Below, piece after piece: positions 9,108 through 18,163 of a stretch of DNA of 64,000 bases. The number at the start of each line of letters is the position of its first letter. Position 1 is the first letter of the stretch. The position numbers and the translations under genes are program-made. The stretch spans positions 65,121-129,120 of the forward strand of contig RZYC01000002.1 of NCBI GenBank assembly GCA_009930475.1. Direction: 5' to 3'. This DNA is from Spartobacteria bacterium. Its GTDB lineage: Bacteria > Verrucomicrobiota > Kiritimatiellia > RZYC01. The notes under the pieces are model-generated. The model saw only the letters and a list, made by a program, of their open reading frames with translations, did not search any database and was not told the origin of the DNA.

Positions 9108-10142
9108 TTACCCTTTCATGTCCTCCCCTTTGTCCAAGACAACAAACACAGCGACAATCGCACATCCGATAACAAAGGCACCCAGAGCCAGCCATTCGGA
9201 ACCATTCCAAACCGGCGGCCAGAGATTGCCCACATACAGGGTTTTCAATTCGACCGCCGGATCAATCTGCACTTCAATGATTTTTTTGAAAGGCCACAGG
9301 ACATAAAGAGACCCCGCCATCAAGCCGATCATAAAGGACATGGTCACATCAAAGAACTTGGCCAGCAGATAATCCATAATACGCGAAAACGCAGCCAAAC
9401 CTGCCAGACATCCCAGCATAAACGCCATCAGAACAAAGACTTCACGATGATTCACCGCCGAAAGCACATTAAAATACGCACCCATCATCAACAAAACAAA
9501 GGATCCGCTGATACCCGGCAGCACCATGGCTGAAATGGCTATCATCCCGGCAGCGAACATGAACAGCAGTTTTCCTGTACCCGGATATTCCAGAGAAATA
9601 AAAGATGATTTTTCAGCGGCCGGCGCGTCGCCACGCTGGATTTTGGCCAGTTCAATCGCTTGTTTTTTCTCGGCTTTATCCACCTGTTTACTTTCGGATA
9701 CGCTAAACGAAATACCCAGCATCAACGCAATCGCCAGAACAAAAGACAACAGTTCTTTTATGGAACGGCGACGTAGATAGCGGAAAGGAACCACGATAGA
9801 TACCAGCACCAACCCAAAGAAGAAGGCATAAGACGCGGCATGGTAATACTGAAGCAGGTATTCCATAGCCTTAGCGAGGACGACGATCGCCACCACAGCG
9901 CCAATCATGATCTGCATCAGAAAAAATCCTTCAATGCGTTTCCATTGTTCACCAAAGGCTTTGAAAGCCTCGGATTTGAACGTTAGCAGCTGAAAGCAAC
10001 TGCGTATAAACACGGCATCAATATGATGGATGCAGGAAATCATCCGCTGATAAATCCCCAACACCAAAGCCAGTGTTCCCCCGCTCACTCCCGGAATGAT
10101 ATTGGCAACACCGATAATAAAACCCTTAAGCACATTAATCAT
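9108..10142 (-). CDS. DUF368 membrane protein, PopT-type undecaprenyl-phosphate transporter
   Basis: A 344-residue polytopic membrane protein opening with GFIIGVANIIPGVSGGTLALVLGIY, the hallmark of the DUF368 family; a second related segment (SAMVLPGISGSFVLLMMGAY) marks the internal repeat. DUF368 proteins have been shown to recycle undecaprenyl phosphate across the cytoplasmic membrane (PopT). A polar insert of about 40 residues near positions 155-195 separates membrane blocks. The start overlaps the stop of the GT2 gene (TAATG), indicating coupling. The link to a lipid-linked glycosyltransferase and an acyltransferase fits a role in envelope glycan carrier supply. Confidence 0.88.
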   Translation of the reverse strand: MINVLKGFIIGVANIIPGVSGGTLALVLGIYQRMISCIHHIDAVFIRSCFQLLTFKSEAFKAFGEQWKRIEGFFLMQIMIGAVVAIVVLAKAMEYLLQYYHAASYAFFFGLVLVSIVVPFRYLRRRSIKELLSFVLAIALMLGISFSVSESKQVDKAEKKQAIELAKIQRGDAPAAEKSSFISLEYPGTGKLLFMFAAGMIAISAMVLPGISGSFVLLMMGAYFNVLSAVNHREVFVLMAFMLGCLAGLAAFSRIMDYLLAKFFDVTMSFMIGLMAGSLYVLWPFKKIIEVQIDPAVELKTLYVGNLWPPVWNGSEWLALGAFVIGCAIVAVFVVLDKGEDMKG

Positions 10143-10864
10143 TACTCAATACTCCTTCTGAAACTGCGCGTTTGATCGATGACGCGCTGTCGTTTTTTAT
10201 ACTCTCTCATCATTGAAAAAAACCGTACCGTATCTCGAAAGGGATGAATTTTACTGCGTGCGCCGCTGTAAATAGTGGTAACACAAACCGAATCCACTCG
10301 GATATGACGCGCCGCAATATGCAGCAGTATTTCTGATTCTGCGGCAAAGCGCGGGGCGTTGGCCGCTATGAACTGAAGAATATCACACTGGTACAGTCGA
10401 AATCCGCACTGGGTGTCCGGCACAAACTGACCCATTTCGCGACTTAGATAATAGCTCATAATAGTATTGGTGCATCTGCGCGTCAGAGGCATACCCTTAC
10501 AGTCATTCATGCGGTTGCCAATGAGAACAGGAATATGCGTCCGTTCATAGGCTTCGATAAATTTGGGGATTTCATCCGGGTCATGCTGTCCATCGGCATC
10601 CACGGTAATCACGGCAGTACACTTTAGACTGATGGCTTCTTTAAAGCCATGGCTGAGGGCCGCTCCCTTGCCAAAGTTTTCTGCATGACGAAGTAACAGC
10701 GCGCCGTTTTCTTCGGCGACGTCTCTGGTTTGGTCTGTTGACCCGTCATCGACCACAATAATCAGGTCACAGTATTTTTTAGCACACCGAATTACGGCAC
10801 CAATGTGTTCCTCCTCCTGATATGCCGGTATCACTATTGCATATTTATTTCCCGATTCAGTCAT
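10142..10864 (-). CDS. Family 2 glycosyltransferase (dolichol/polyprenyl-phosphate sugar synthase-like)
   Basis: A 240-residue GT-A fold enzyme without membrane segments. The nucleotide-sugar site shows VVDDGSTDQT and the metal-binding DADGQHDP. The layout resembles DPM1-type enzymes that transfer a sugar to a polyprenyl phosphate, which suits its coupling to the polyprenyl-phosphate transporter gene. Its start overlaps the end of the acyltransferase gene by eight bases. The sugar transferred cannot be predicted. Confidence 0.85.
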   Translation of the reverse strand: MTESGNKYAIVIPAYQEEEHIGAVIRCAKKYCDLIIVVDDGSTDQTRDVAEENGALLLRHAENFGKGAALSHGFKEAISLKCTAVITVDADGQHDPDEIPKFIEAYERTHIPVLIGNRMNDCKGMPLTRRCTNTIMSYYLSREMGQFVPDTQCGFRLYQCDILQFIAANAPRFAAESEILLHIAARHIRVDSVCVTTIYSGARSKIHPFRDTVRFFSMMREYKKRQRVIDQTRSFRRSIE

Positions 10865-11780
10865 CTATTCCTCCGAGACCATCCATCGCCCGAGTCACCT
10901 GATTTAATACATTCCGATCTGCGTTCGCCCAGAAATCGTCAAATAAGAACCATTGGCAGGGATTTTTTGCAATTTCTTTTTCAAGAATATCACACAAGGC
11001 CCTGCGCATTTCCATTTCACTGTCAAACTGATCAGGAAACAGTGGCATATGATAGCGAATAAGGAAAGTATCATCCACCTGACGAATCACGAATCCCGGC
11101 AGAATCGGCGATCCGGTTCGCCAGGACAGCCAGCTGGGACCGCGCGGCATACGGGCCGGTTTTCCGAAAAACATCATGCGGTCATCGCGATGGGAAAAAT
11201 CCCGATCGACAAGCAATCCCACATGCTGGTTATTCCGCAAACAACGAACCAATCCACTTGCCGCCTTACCCAGCGGGATAAGGTGAACTCCCCGACCCTG
11301 CCGACGCTGCTGCATGAACTCGTTCACCTCCTCAAAACGTTCCGGCAGGTAGACCGTATAAACGTCGTGCCCTTTTGCCGCAATGTAGGCGCCACCCATT
11401 TCCCAATTGCCAAAATGGGCCGTAGCAAAAATCGACCCGCGCCCCGAATCCAGACACTGCTGCAGGTATTCTTCGTGTTCCACGCTGAACAACCGATAGA
11501 CCTGCTGCGGAGTCAGGCTGCTGAACCGAAAGAAATCCACCAGATATTTGCCAAAGTACTGAAACGTTTTGCGCACCATGCCATCCAGTGCATCCTCTCC
11601 CGGCACAACGCCGGTATGCCTGTAAATCTGGGTCACATTGGCCAAAACACCTTCATAATCAGCACCTTTGCGGAAGTAATGCATATCGGCCAGCCGTAAT
11701 CCGACCCAATAACAAAAAGGACGAGGCATCAGCCGGCAAAAAGCCATGGCTCCGCGATATTGCATGAGCATGCGGCCCAT
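10857..11780 (-). CDS. Lipid A biosynthesis (LpxL/HtrB-like) acyltransferase
   Basis: A 307-residue membrane-associated acyltransferase. The HX4E catalytic motif is HFGNWE (H122, E127), followed by GLLVDRDFSHRD, equivalent to the substrate-binding block of LpxL/LpxM. Such enzymes add secondary acyl chains to Kdo-lipid A or related lipids at the inner membrane, which supports a Gram-negative envelope. It starts one base after the lipA stop. A role with another glycolipid or an aminolipid is possible because the window has no other Lpx gene. Confidence 0.82.
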   Translation of the reverse strand: MGRMLMQYRGAMAFCRLMPRPFCYWVGLRLADMHYFRKGADYEGVLANVTQIYRHTGVVPGEDALDGMVRKTFQYFGKYLVDFFRFSSLTPQQVYRLFSVEHEEYLQQCLDSGRGSIFATAHFGNWEMGGAYIAAKGHDVYTVYLPERFEEVNEFMQQRRQGRGVHLIPLGKAASGLVRCLRNNQHVGLLVDRDFSHRDDRMMFFGKPARMPRGPSWLSWRTGSPILPGFVIRQVDDTFLIRYHMPLFPDQFDSEMEMRRALCDILEKEIAKNPCQWFLFDDFWANADRNVLNQVTRAMDGLGGIDD

Positions 11781-12665
11781 TTAATGTGCCCCGTCCCGAC
11801 CCGCCGCCAAATGTTCTGCATGGTAGGAAGACCGCACCAGCGGACCCGATGCACAATCATCAAATCCCATGGAAAGCGCCTCTGCGCGATACATTTCAAA
11901 CACATCCGGATGCACATAACGCGCCACCGCCGCATGACGACGGCCGGGTGCTAAATACTGACCAATAGTCAGCAGTCGACACCCCGCATCGTGTACGGCC
12001 TTCATGGTACTTAACACTTCCTCATCGGTTTCACCCAGCCCTACCATCAATCCCGATTTCACCCGCACACAGCCCTGATCCGCTACGTGTCGCAGCACGC
12101 TGAGCGAGCAGTCGTAAGAGGCACTGGGACGAATCGAAGCCTGCAGCCGCGGTACGGTTTCCACATTGTGATTAAATACATCCACCCCGCTACGCAGAAC
12201 CAGATCCACATCGTCCATACGTCCTTGAAAATCCGACGTCAACACTTCCACCCGCAGTTGCGGGACACGCGCTCTGAGCGCTCTGACAACCAGTGAAAAA
12301 TGGCCGGCCCCTCCATCGGGCAGATCATCCCTGGTTACACTGGTAATTACGGCATAAGTTAACCCCATCTGCTCCACGGCATCGGCCACCCGTTCCGGCT
12401 CGGCCGGATCCAGCGGTGAGGGCTCGCCGTGCTGCACAGCGCAAAAACGGCAATCTCTCGAACAAATATTCCCCATGATCATAAAGGTCGCCGTGCCCGC
12501 ATTCCAGCATTCGTGGCGATTGGGACACATCGCGCTCTGACAGACCGTGTGCAATCCGCCCAGTTGTACTGCTTTCCCTACATGACCAAAACAACCGCCC
12601 GTTTCCAGCTTGATCCGAATCCATGGCGGCAAACGCCCGGCCTTGCGCGACACGGCTTCAGTCAT
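11781..12665 (-). CDS. lipA: Lipoyl synthase
   Basis: Radical SAM enzyme that inserts two sulfurs into protein-bound octanoyl chains. The auxiliary cluster cysteines are C42, C47 and C53 (CQSAMCPNRHEC) and the radical SAM cluster is CSRDCRFC (C68, C72, C75). The C-terminal RSSY motif that ligates the auxiliary cluster through serine is present. The length of 294 residues is normal. It overlaps the HAD phosphatase gene by eight bases and abuts the acyltransferase gene. lipB is not in the window. Confidence 0.95.
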   Translation of the reverse strand: MTEAVSRKAGRLPPWIRIKLETGGCFGHVGKAVQLGGLHTVCQSAMCPNRHECWNAGTATFMIMGNICSRDCRFCAVQHGEPSPLDPAEPERVADAVEQMGLTYAVITSVTRDDLPDGGAGHFSLVVRALRARVPQLRVEVLTSDFQGRMDDVDLVLRSGVDVFNHNVETVPRLQASIRPSASYDCSLSVLRHVADQGCVRVKSGLMVGLGETDEEVLSTMKAVHDAGCRLLTIGQYLAPGRRHAAVARYVHPDVFEMYRAEALSMGFDDCASGPLVRSSYHAEHLAAGRDGAH

Positions 12666-13350
12666 TGTTCACTCCTGTAAGTACAGCGACGAGTTCATCT
12701 GTATCACAGAAAGAATCCACCACCACATCCGCACCCGCTTCATGCAGTGCCCGGGCATCATAACGTCCCGTTGTCACCGCGAGACATTTTGCACCAATGG
12801 CCTGTGCTGCCGCCACATCTTTGGGTGTATCGCCTACAACCCACACCGACATCTCATGATGGCCTGCTTTCACGACGGCCCGGTCATGCGCCAGCCGGGC
12901 GACCTGATTGCGGTCAGCAAATTCCGACCCATACCCGCCGAAACTAAAATAATCATGCAGGGCATGCGTTAGCAGTTTGACCCGTGCGCACTTTTCCGCG
13001 TTGCCTGTCAACAAACCAAGCAGCACATCATCCCTCGCTGCCAATGCTTCCAACAGTTCCGTAACGCCCGTAAATTTGATGACATTGCGATGCGTAAGCG
13101 CTGCATGCAGTCGATATTCCAGCCGATCAAAAAATAAACTGACATCTGCATCAGTAAAAATGCATCCGTGATGCAGATACACCTCCTCCAGGATACCCAG
13201 ATCGGTCGCTCCGGCAAAAGAGATCCATTGCAGATCATCGTCTATCTCCAAAACATCTTTTACTGCCAGTCCGAAGGCTGAACGCCCTGCCCCGCCGGTA
13301 TCAATCAGCGTTCCATCAATATCAAATAAAATACATATTCTCTTTTTCAT
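12658..13350 (-). CDS. HAD-superfamily phosphatase (phosphoglycolate phosphatase-like)
   Basis: A 230-residue HAD hydrolase. Motif I is FDIDGTLIDTGG with the nucleophile and acid/base aspartates; motif II is LLTGN; motif IV is VVGDTPKDVAAA. The cap is a small helical C1 type, as in Gph/PGMB-like phosphatases. I choose the ATG at 13350; a TTG seven codons upstream is also in frame. It is the first gene of the minus-strand run and diverges from the amidohydrolase gene across about 55 bases. Substrate not predictable. Confidence 0.85.
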   Translation of the reverse strand: MKKRICILFDIDGTLIDTGGAGRSAFGLAVKDVLEIDDDLQWISFAGATDLGILEEVYLHHGCIFTDADVSLFFDRLEYRLHAALTHRNVIKFTGVTELLEALAARDDVLLGLLTGNAEKCARVKLLTHALHDYFSFGGYGSEFADRNQVARLAHDRAVVKAGHHEMSVWVVGDTPKDVAAAQAIGAKCLAVTTGRYDARALHEAGADVVVDSFCDTDELVAVLTGVNND

Positions 13351-13405
13351 AGGCCGTGCTATACTGTTCAACTTTTAAAAGACCAGAACCTATGGATAAA
13401 CAGCA

Positions 13406-14233
13406 ATGAAGACAATGATAAAAAATTCAGTAGACGTGCATACCCATGCCTTTCATCCAAAAATCGCGGAAAAAGCAATTGAACAGCTGGTTCGGCATTA
13501 TGAAAACCCGGTTCCCGGCAATGGCCTTGTGGAAGATCTGTTACAGCGCCTGTCTGCGGCCAGAATTGAACGGGCCTTCGTTCATTGCGCGGCCACCACC
13601 CCTGATCAAGTTATTCCTGCCAACAACTGGGCGATCTATCTCCAAAAAACCTATCCCCGGCTCACAGGCTTCGGCACCATCCATCCCGGCTTCGCCGACT
13701 GGGAAAACGAATTGGCACGCCTCGCATCGAATCATATTCGGGGGATTAAATTCCATCCTGATTTTCAGGGGTTCTGGCTTAATGATGAACGACTGGACCC
13801 TATTCTGCGTGCCATTGGATCGCACTTTGTCGTGATGCTGCACGTGGGCGATACCCCTCCACCGGATAAAAATCCGTCATGTCCCTATAAAGTGGCTCAA
13901 ATCGCCCATAAACATCCCGAGGTTCCTTTCATCGCGGCCCATCTTGGCGGATATCGTCACTGGCCATACGTCATAGAGGCCCTGGCTGACAGTCAGGTTT
14001 ACGTGGATACATCAAGCTCCCTTGCCTTTATTGAACAGGATGATCTCAATGATATTCTTGGCACCTTCCCCCTCGAACGGATTCTTTTTGGCAGTGATTA
14101 TCCCATGTGGGATCCATCCGAAGAAATCCGGCGTATTCACGAACGAACCGATCTCGGGCCCGACGACTTCATGCGCATTCTGACCAATGGTTCGCACCTC
14201 ATTCCCAATGAAGAATCACACGAGGCTGAGTAA
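13406..14233 (+). CDS. Amidohydrolase-family TIM-barrel metalloenzyme
   Basis: A 275-residue Amidohydro_2-type protein. VDVHTHAFHP gives the first metal-binding HxH, GIKFHPDFQGF and AAHLGGYRHWPY carry further metal histidines, and LFGSDYPMWDP supplies the catalytic aspartate. Relatives include ACMSD-type decarboxylases and lactone hydrolases; the exact reaction is unknown. A TATACT element at 13360-13365 between this gene and the divergent phosphatase may be its -10 box. The 3' end overlaps the convergent NeuC-like gene by 18 bases. Confidence 0.8.
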   Translation: MKTMIKNSVDVHTHAFHPKIAEKAIEQLVRHYENPVPGNGLVEDLLQRLSAARIERAFVHCAATTPDQVIPANNWAIYLQKTYPRLTGFGTIHPGFADWENELARLASNHIRGIKFHPDFQGFWLNDERLDPILRAIGSHFVVMLHVGDTPPPDKNPSCPYKVAQIAHKHPEVPFIAAHLGGYRHWPYVIEALADSQVYVDTSSSLAFIEQDDLNDILGTFPLERILFGSDYPMWDPSEEIRRIHERTDLGPDDFMRILTNGSHLIPNEESHEAE

Positions 14234-15343
14234 ACGTTCGACGATGCGCACGGCCGCATGCCCGTCCCCGTAAGGGTTCACCAGTTGTGCCAAACTCTGA
14301 CGAAAAGCAGGGGACAACGCCCGAATTATTGCTTCATTCAGGTCGTCGGCATCACAGGGCACATGAATCACATTGGCGCCGCATAATCGCCCGTTTTGTC
14401 GCATTCCGATGTCGACTACAGGCAGTTTAAAATGAGCCGCCTCGATAATACCGCTGGAAGAATTCCCGATCATCGCGGCCGACCGGCTCATGACTGAATA
14501 ATACATCTGCGGTCCGAGCGTGGTAACAAAGGCGGCGCGTCCCGGATGTGCGGAACAAAAGGCGCGCAATGCGGATGCCATGCCCCGGCCGCCGGCATCA
14601 GCATTGGGATGGGTAATAATGAGCGGATAGCGATCCAGCCATGCCGCCAGCACCTCCAGCAGTATCTCCGTTTGCTGCACAGGAGAACAACCCGTCTCAC
14701 GTGTTGCCGGATGAAAAGTTACTAATAACGGGGGCTGATCCAGCTTCATTTGTAACCGCCGTTCGATTTCTGCCTGCGAACACGGTGAATACGTGGCCAT
14801 AGCATCCAGTGCAGGGGCACCCGACACCGTGATCTGAGCAGGATCGACGCCTAGCGACTGCAACTTTGATGCGGCCTGAGGCGTGGCCGGAAAATGGAAC
14901 TGGCTGATACGACTGATGCAGTGACGATACGTTTCGTCCACCGACCCCAAACTTGTCTCACCCCCATGTAAATGCGCCACAGGAATATTGAATGGTATCG
15001 ACGCGGCCGCAGCGGAGAACATCTCAAAACGATCACCCAGCGTAAACAACAGGTCGATGTCAGCACGCATGGCAGAGTAAACATGGGCAAACGCCTGCAT
15101 ACCCCGCCCCATGGCCTCGCACACCCCTTTGGCATCATCACTTACAGGGGTCATCTCAACCGAAGAAAGAACTGGACACAGGACAGAATCGGCCTGACCA
15201 AGTAATCCATCCGATGCGGCATCCAGATGACTGCCGGTGATGATCAACCCCGGCTTCAATCTATCCTGCGCCATCATGGTGTGAAGAACAGGAAGATAAA
15301 TCCCGAAATCTGACCGGCCGGCGGTCACAACCGCTATGCGCAA
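14216..15343 (-). CDS. UDP-N-acetylglucosamine 2-epimerase, hydrolysing (NeuC/LegG-like)
   Basis: A 375-residue GT-B fold enzyme. MRIAVVTAGRSDFGIY, LGDRFEMFSAA, AHLHGGETSLGSVDE and GNSSSGIIEA are signatures of the hydrolysing epimerases that make ManNAc or related sugars for sialic or legionaminic acid pathways. The start codon appears to be TTG. No NeuB or NeuA partner is in the window, so the final sugar is unknown. It follows a GtrA-type protein gene and may contribute to surface glycan synthesis. Confidence 0.85.
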   Translation of the reverse strand: MRIAVVTAGRSDFGIYLPVLHTMMAQDRLKPGLIITGSHLDAASDGLLGQADSVLCPVLSSVEMTPVSDDAKGVCEAMGRGMQAFAHVYSAMRADIDLLFTLGDRFEMFSAAAASIPFNIPVAHLHGGETSLGSVDETYRHCISRISQFHFPATPQAASKLQSLGVDPAQITVSGAPALDAMATYSPCSQAEIERRLQMKLDQPPLLVTFHPATRETGCSPVQQTEILLEVLAAWLDRYPLIITHPNADAGGRGMASALRAFCSAHPGRAAFVTTLGPQMYYSVMSRSAAMIGNSSSGIIEAAHFKLPVVDIGMRQNGRLCGANVIHVPCDADDLNEAIIRALSPAFRQSLAQLVNPYGDGHAAVRIVERLLSLV

Positions 15344-15385
15344 CGTTTTGATATGGACGCCCTCCGGATACTCTCTGATCCTGTG

Positions 15386-15895
15386 TTATCCGTGGAAAAT
15401 GAAAAATTTACGACAGGCAAAGTTGATCAGCAGCGTCGAAACAGCCTGTGTGATGAAGGAAACCGTAGTGCTGAACTCAAAATACTGAATTAATATCCAG
15501 CCCAGTGCCACACCAATCCCTACGCTGATTGAAGAGACCGCGTAGAAATAGAAAATCTCCCAGAACCAATGATGACGTCCCCGTTCAAAAACCCATATGA
15601 CATTCAAAATATAGGCGGCAAAATTGGCAAAGAGGAACGATATAATCTTATCCCACACAAAATGCCTAGCCCGGACATCGATGATCAGAGCCGGCACATT
15701 CAGATTACATAACTGAGCTACCGGGTCGTCCGGCCCCAAAGCCGGGATAACCCAAATGGCGAGCGCATAAAAGATACCGACATCGACGAAGGACGCAATG
15801 ACACCGCATATCCCGTAACGAATAAACTGTGCCAGCGGCCCCGCCTTCCGCCGGCTAAATACATCACGAATCAGTGAAATAGTCCATTGAATCAT
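15386..15895 (-). CDS. GtrA-like membrane protein
   Basis: A 169-residue protein with four hydrophobic segments and the family opening FIRYGICGVIASFVDVGIFY. GtrA-like proteins are thought to help move polyprenyl-linked sugars across the inner membrane. An extra insert near residues 55-80 makes it longer than the usual 120-140 residues. It starts three bases after the long greA stop, and the NeuC-like gene follows 42 bases downstream. Confidence 0.82.
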   Translation of the reverse strand: MIQWTISLIRDVFSRRKAGPLAQFIRYGICGVIASFVDVGIFYALAIWVIPALGPDDPVAQLCNLNVPALIIDVRARHFVWDKIISFLFANFAAYILNVIWVFERGRHHWFWEIFYFYAVSSISVGIGVALGWILIQYFEFSTTVSFITQAVSTLLINFACRKFFIFHG

Positions 15896-15898
15896 GCA

Positions 15899-18052
15899 CT
15901 ACCCTTCAATCCAGGCGCGAATCTCTTCGGATAATCCTTCGACTTTTTCAATCAAGCAGGGCTCTAAATCACCTGTTGCTGAAGGAATCATCACTTCTTC
16001 CCCTTCTCCATGCCCAATCAGTGCCTGAGCCACACGAGTATCACTTGATATGATATTCAGTGATTCATCATGATCCCACTCGCCCAGAATGTTGTACGTC
16101 ACTGTGCGACCATCTTCATAGGACAGAGAAACACAGGTGCCCTGCCCCACGCGATTGGTGGGTGCGTCTTTGAAATCAGTGGGCGTCACTTCGGCCAGCA
16201 TGGCTTCTAAGTCGGCCTGACGCTTCATCAGCAGTGCCTGCTTATCTTTCGCCGCTTTGTATTCGAAGTTCTCGCGCAAATCGCCGTAACTGCGGGCCAC
16301 ACCGATTTCTTTGGCCACTTCCTGCATTTCCACGGTCATTATGTGGGCCAACATTTCCTGACGCTTGTTGTACATGTAATGCGATGTCACACGATTGACC
16401 AATTTTACAGGAGTATTCTTTCGTTCCGCAGTGCCGGAATCCACCAGCACCTGCTGCAGTTCCGGCTTAATTTTGATCAGACGGCCTAGAATCGATCCCT
16501 GAGTCATGCTGTCCCATGCCGCACTGTTTTTAATCCAGCGCATAAATTCACGCGATTCATTTTCGGACATTTCATCGATCAGCTTCTGGAGCCAGGCCTT
16601 GTTTTCAAAAACCGCACGTACCTGATTCTGCGTGCGCAGACGATCACCTGATAAATCCGCAGATATTACGCGGAACATCCAGCGGGCCAAATCAGAGTGA
16701 CGACCCAGATTCCATTCTTCCAGTTTTTCCGGATTGCGATACAGCCAATACAGCATCTCCACATCGGCGGTTTGTTTTTCGGCCGTCAATTCATGGAAAA
16801 TCTCTTTACACAAATCACCGTAACCCTTGTTGATCATCTGATCCATGACTTCATTCAATTCGGTCATCCCCAGCGTGGGCAACAGCTCCATCAGCATTTC
16901 CGCTGTTTTACCTTCATCACGATCCATCAGCAGTTCAAGCATCGCTCTTACGTTTTTCGCATTAAGCGATGACAAGGTTTGCGCCAAAAATTCTTTGTCA
17001 CGGAATTCATCAAGATAGCGATCCATCGATATCGCCTCACCGGACACACCCGATTCACGGGCGGCGATCAGCGCGCGCACAGCTAAATCAGGATGCCGTT
17101 TTCCTGCACCCAATAAGACGAAGGCCAAACGTTCAGCTAGCGTTTCCTTATGTTCTTCAGCCAGTGCTTCCGGACATTGCGGTGATACCAGCATTTCCTC
17201 GACCAATCCGAGAATTGTTTCCATCCGACGCTCTTTGGCAATGGCACTGAACCATACATCATTGAACCCTTTTTCCTCTGTCAGAATGCTTAGGGGTTCG
17301 CTGCGCCGTTTAGGAATATCAAAAAAAGTATCTTCCTTGAGCACTTTTCGGGACTTATCCCAAAAATCTTTCCATTTCTTTTTTGGAACCGGCTCAGGAC
17401 AAACAATTTCCTGAATTTCCTCAATAGTCTTCGGTCCCATACTGCTGATCACAAGACGAACGAGATCCGCCGGGGCTTCTTTCATCAGTGACTCTAATTT
17501 TTCCTGATTGTGGTGACGCATCGCTAAGTAGTGATCATCACTGAGTAATTCCAATTTTTCCGCAGCATACTCATAGCTCATTTCATGCCCGGATTTCTTT
17601 TCAAAATCAATTTCTACGCGGCGATAAAACGGATCCATATCCTGAACAATACCAAAACCCCATGTGGAATCGTATACCAGAACCCCTTCGTCCAGCGTTC
17701 GCAATGTTTTCAAGCGCCGAATCACTTCTTTGATCGGTGTGCCTTCAGCAATACCCACTGATTTGGCCAAAGCTCGGTTCACCGCCCCGCCGCCCAATGA
17801 CTGGGTCACTTCCTCGATGCAACGTTCGGGATACGTCGCATTATCTTTATTGAGAAAACTCCTGATGCTGACGACTTCCAGTGCCTTATCGACCAGTTGA
17901 CGAGCACATAACTTTTCGAGAAGCAGGCCTGAACACTCGTCCACCTCCGCATTATTTCCTTCTCTAGCACGCTGTACCAGCCACTGTATCAATGCTGTCG
18001 CATCAATATCTCCCTTTGCTATTTCTGAAAGAAACCAATCTTTGTCCTGCAT
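15899..18052 (-). CDS. greA: Long-form GreA-type transcription elongation factor
   Basis: A 717-residue protein. The last 150 residues are a GreA/GreB factor: an N-terminal coiled coil (EIGVARSYGDLRENFEYKAA carries the acidic tip D/E residues that reach the RNA polymerase active site) followed by the FKBP-like C-terminal domain. The first 550 residues are a largely helical extension with no recognised enzyme motif. Chlamydial GreA has the same unusual length of about 715 residues, so this is a PVC-lineage form. The function of the extension is not known to me. Confidence 0.87.
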   Translation of the reverse strand: MQDKDWFLSEIAKGDIDATALIQWLVQRAREGNNAEVDECSGLLLEKLCARQLVDKALEVVSIRSFLNKDNATYPERCIEEVTQSLGGGAVNRALAKSVGIAEGTPIKEVIRRLKTLRTLDEGVLVYDSTWGFGIVQDMDPFYRRVEIDFEKKSGHEMSYEYAAEKLELLSDDHYLAMRHHNQEKLESLMKEAPADLVRLVISSMGPKTIEEIQEIVCPEPVPKKKWKDFWDKSRKVLKEDTFFDIPKRRSEPLSILTEEKGFNDVWFSAIAKERRMETILGLVEEMLVSPQCPEALAEEHKETLAERLAFVLLGAGKRHPDLAVRALIAARESGVSGEAISMDRYLDEFRDKEFLAQTLSSLNAKNVRAMLELLMDRDEGKTAEMLMELLPTLGMTELNEVMDQMINKGYGDLCKEIFHELTAEKQTADVEMLYWLYRNPEKLEEWNLGRHSDLARWMFRVISADLSGDRLRTQNQVRAVFENKAWLQKLIDEMSENESREFMRWIKNSAAWDSMTQGSILGRLIKIKPELQQVLVDSGTAERKNTPVKLVNRVTSHYMYNKRQEMLAHIMTVEMQEVAKEIGVARSYGDLRENFEYKAAKDKQALLMKRQADLEAMLAEVTPTDFKDAPTNRVGQGTCVSLSYEDGRTVTYNILGEWDHDESLNIISSDTRVAQALIGHGEGEEVMIPSATGDLEPCLIEKVEGLSEEIRAWIEG

Positions 18053-18163
18053 GGTGACCGCCTGTATTGTTTACAAATTTTAATGATCTGAAATGAAAAT
18101 GGAGATGATTATAACGGAAAATCGATCGAATCCAAGTTAAACATTAGATAAATAAATAAACAC

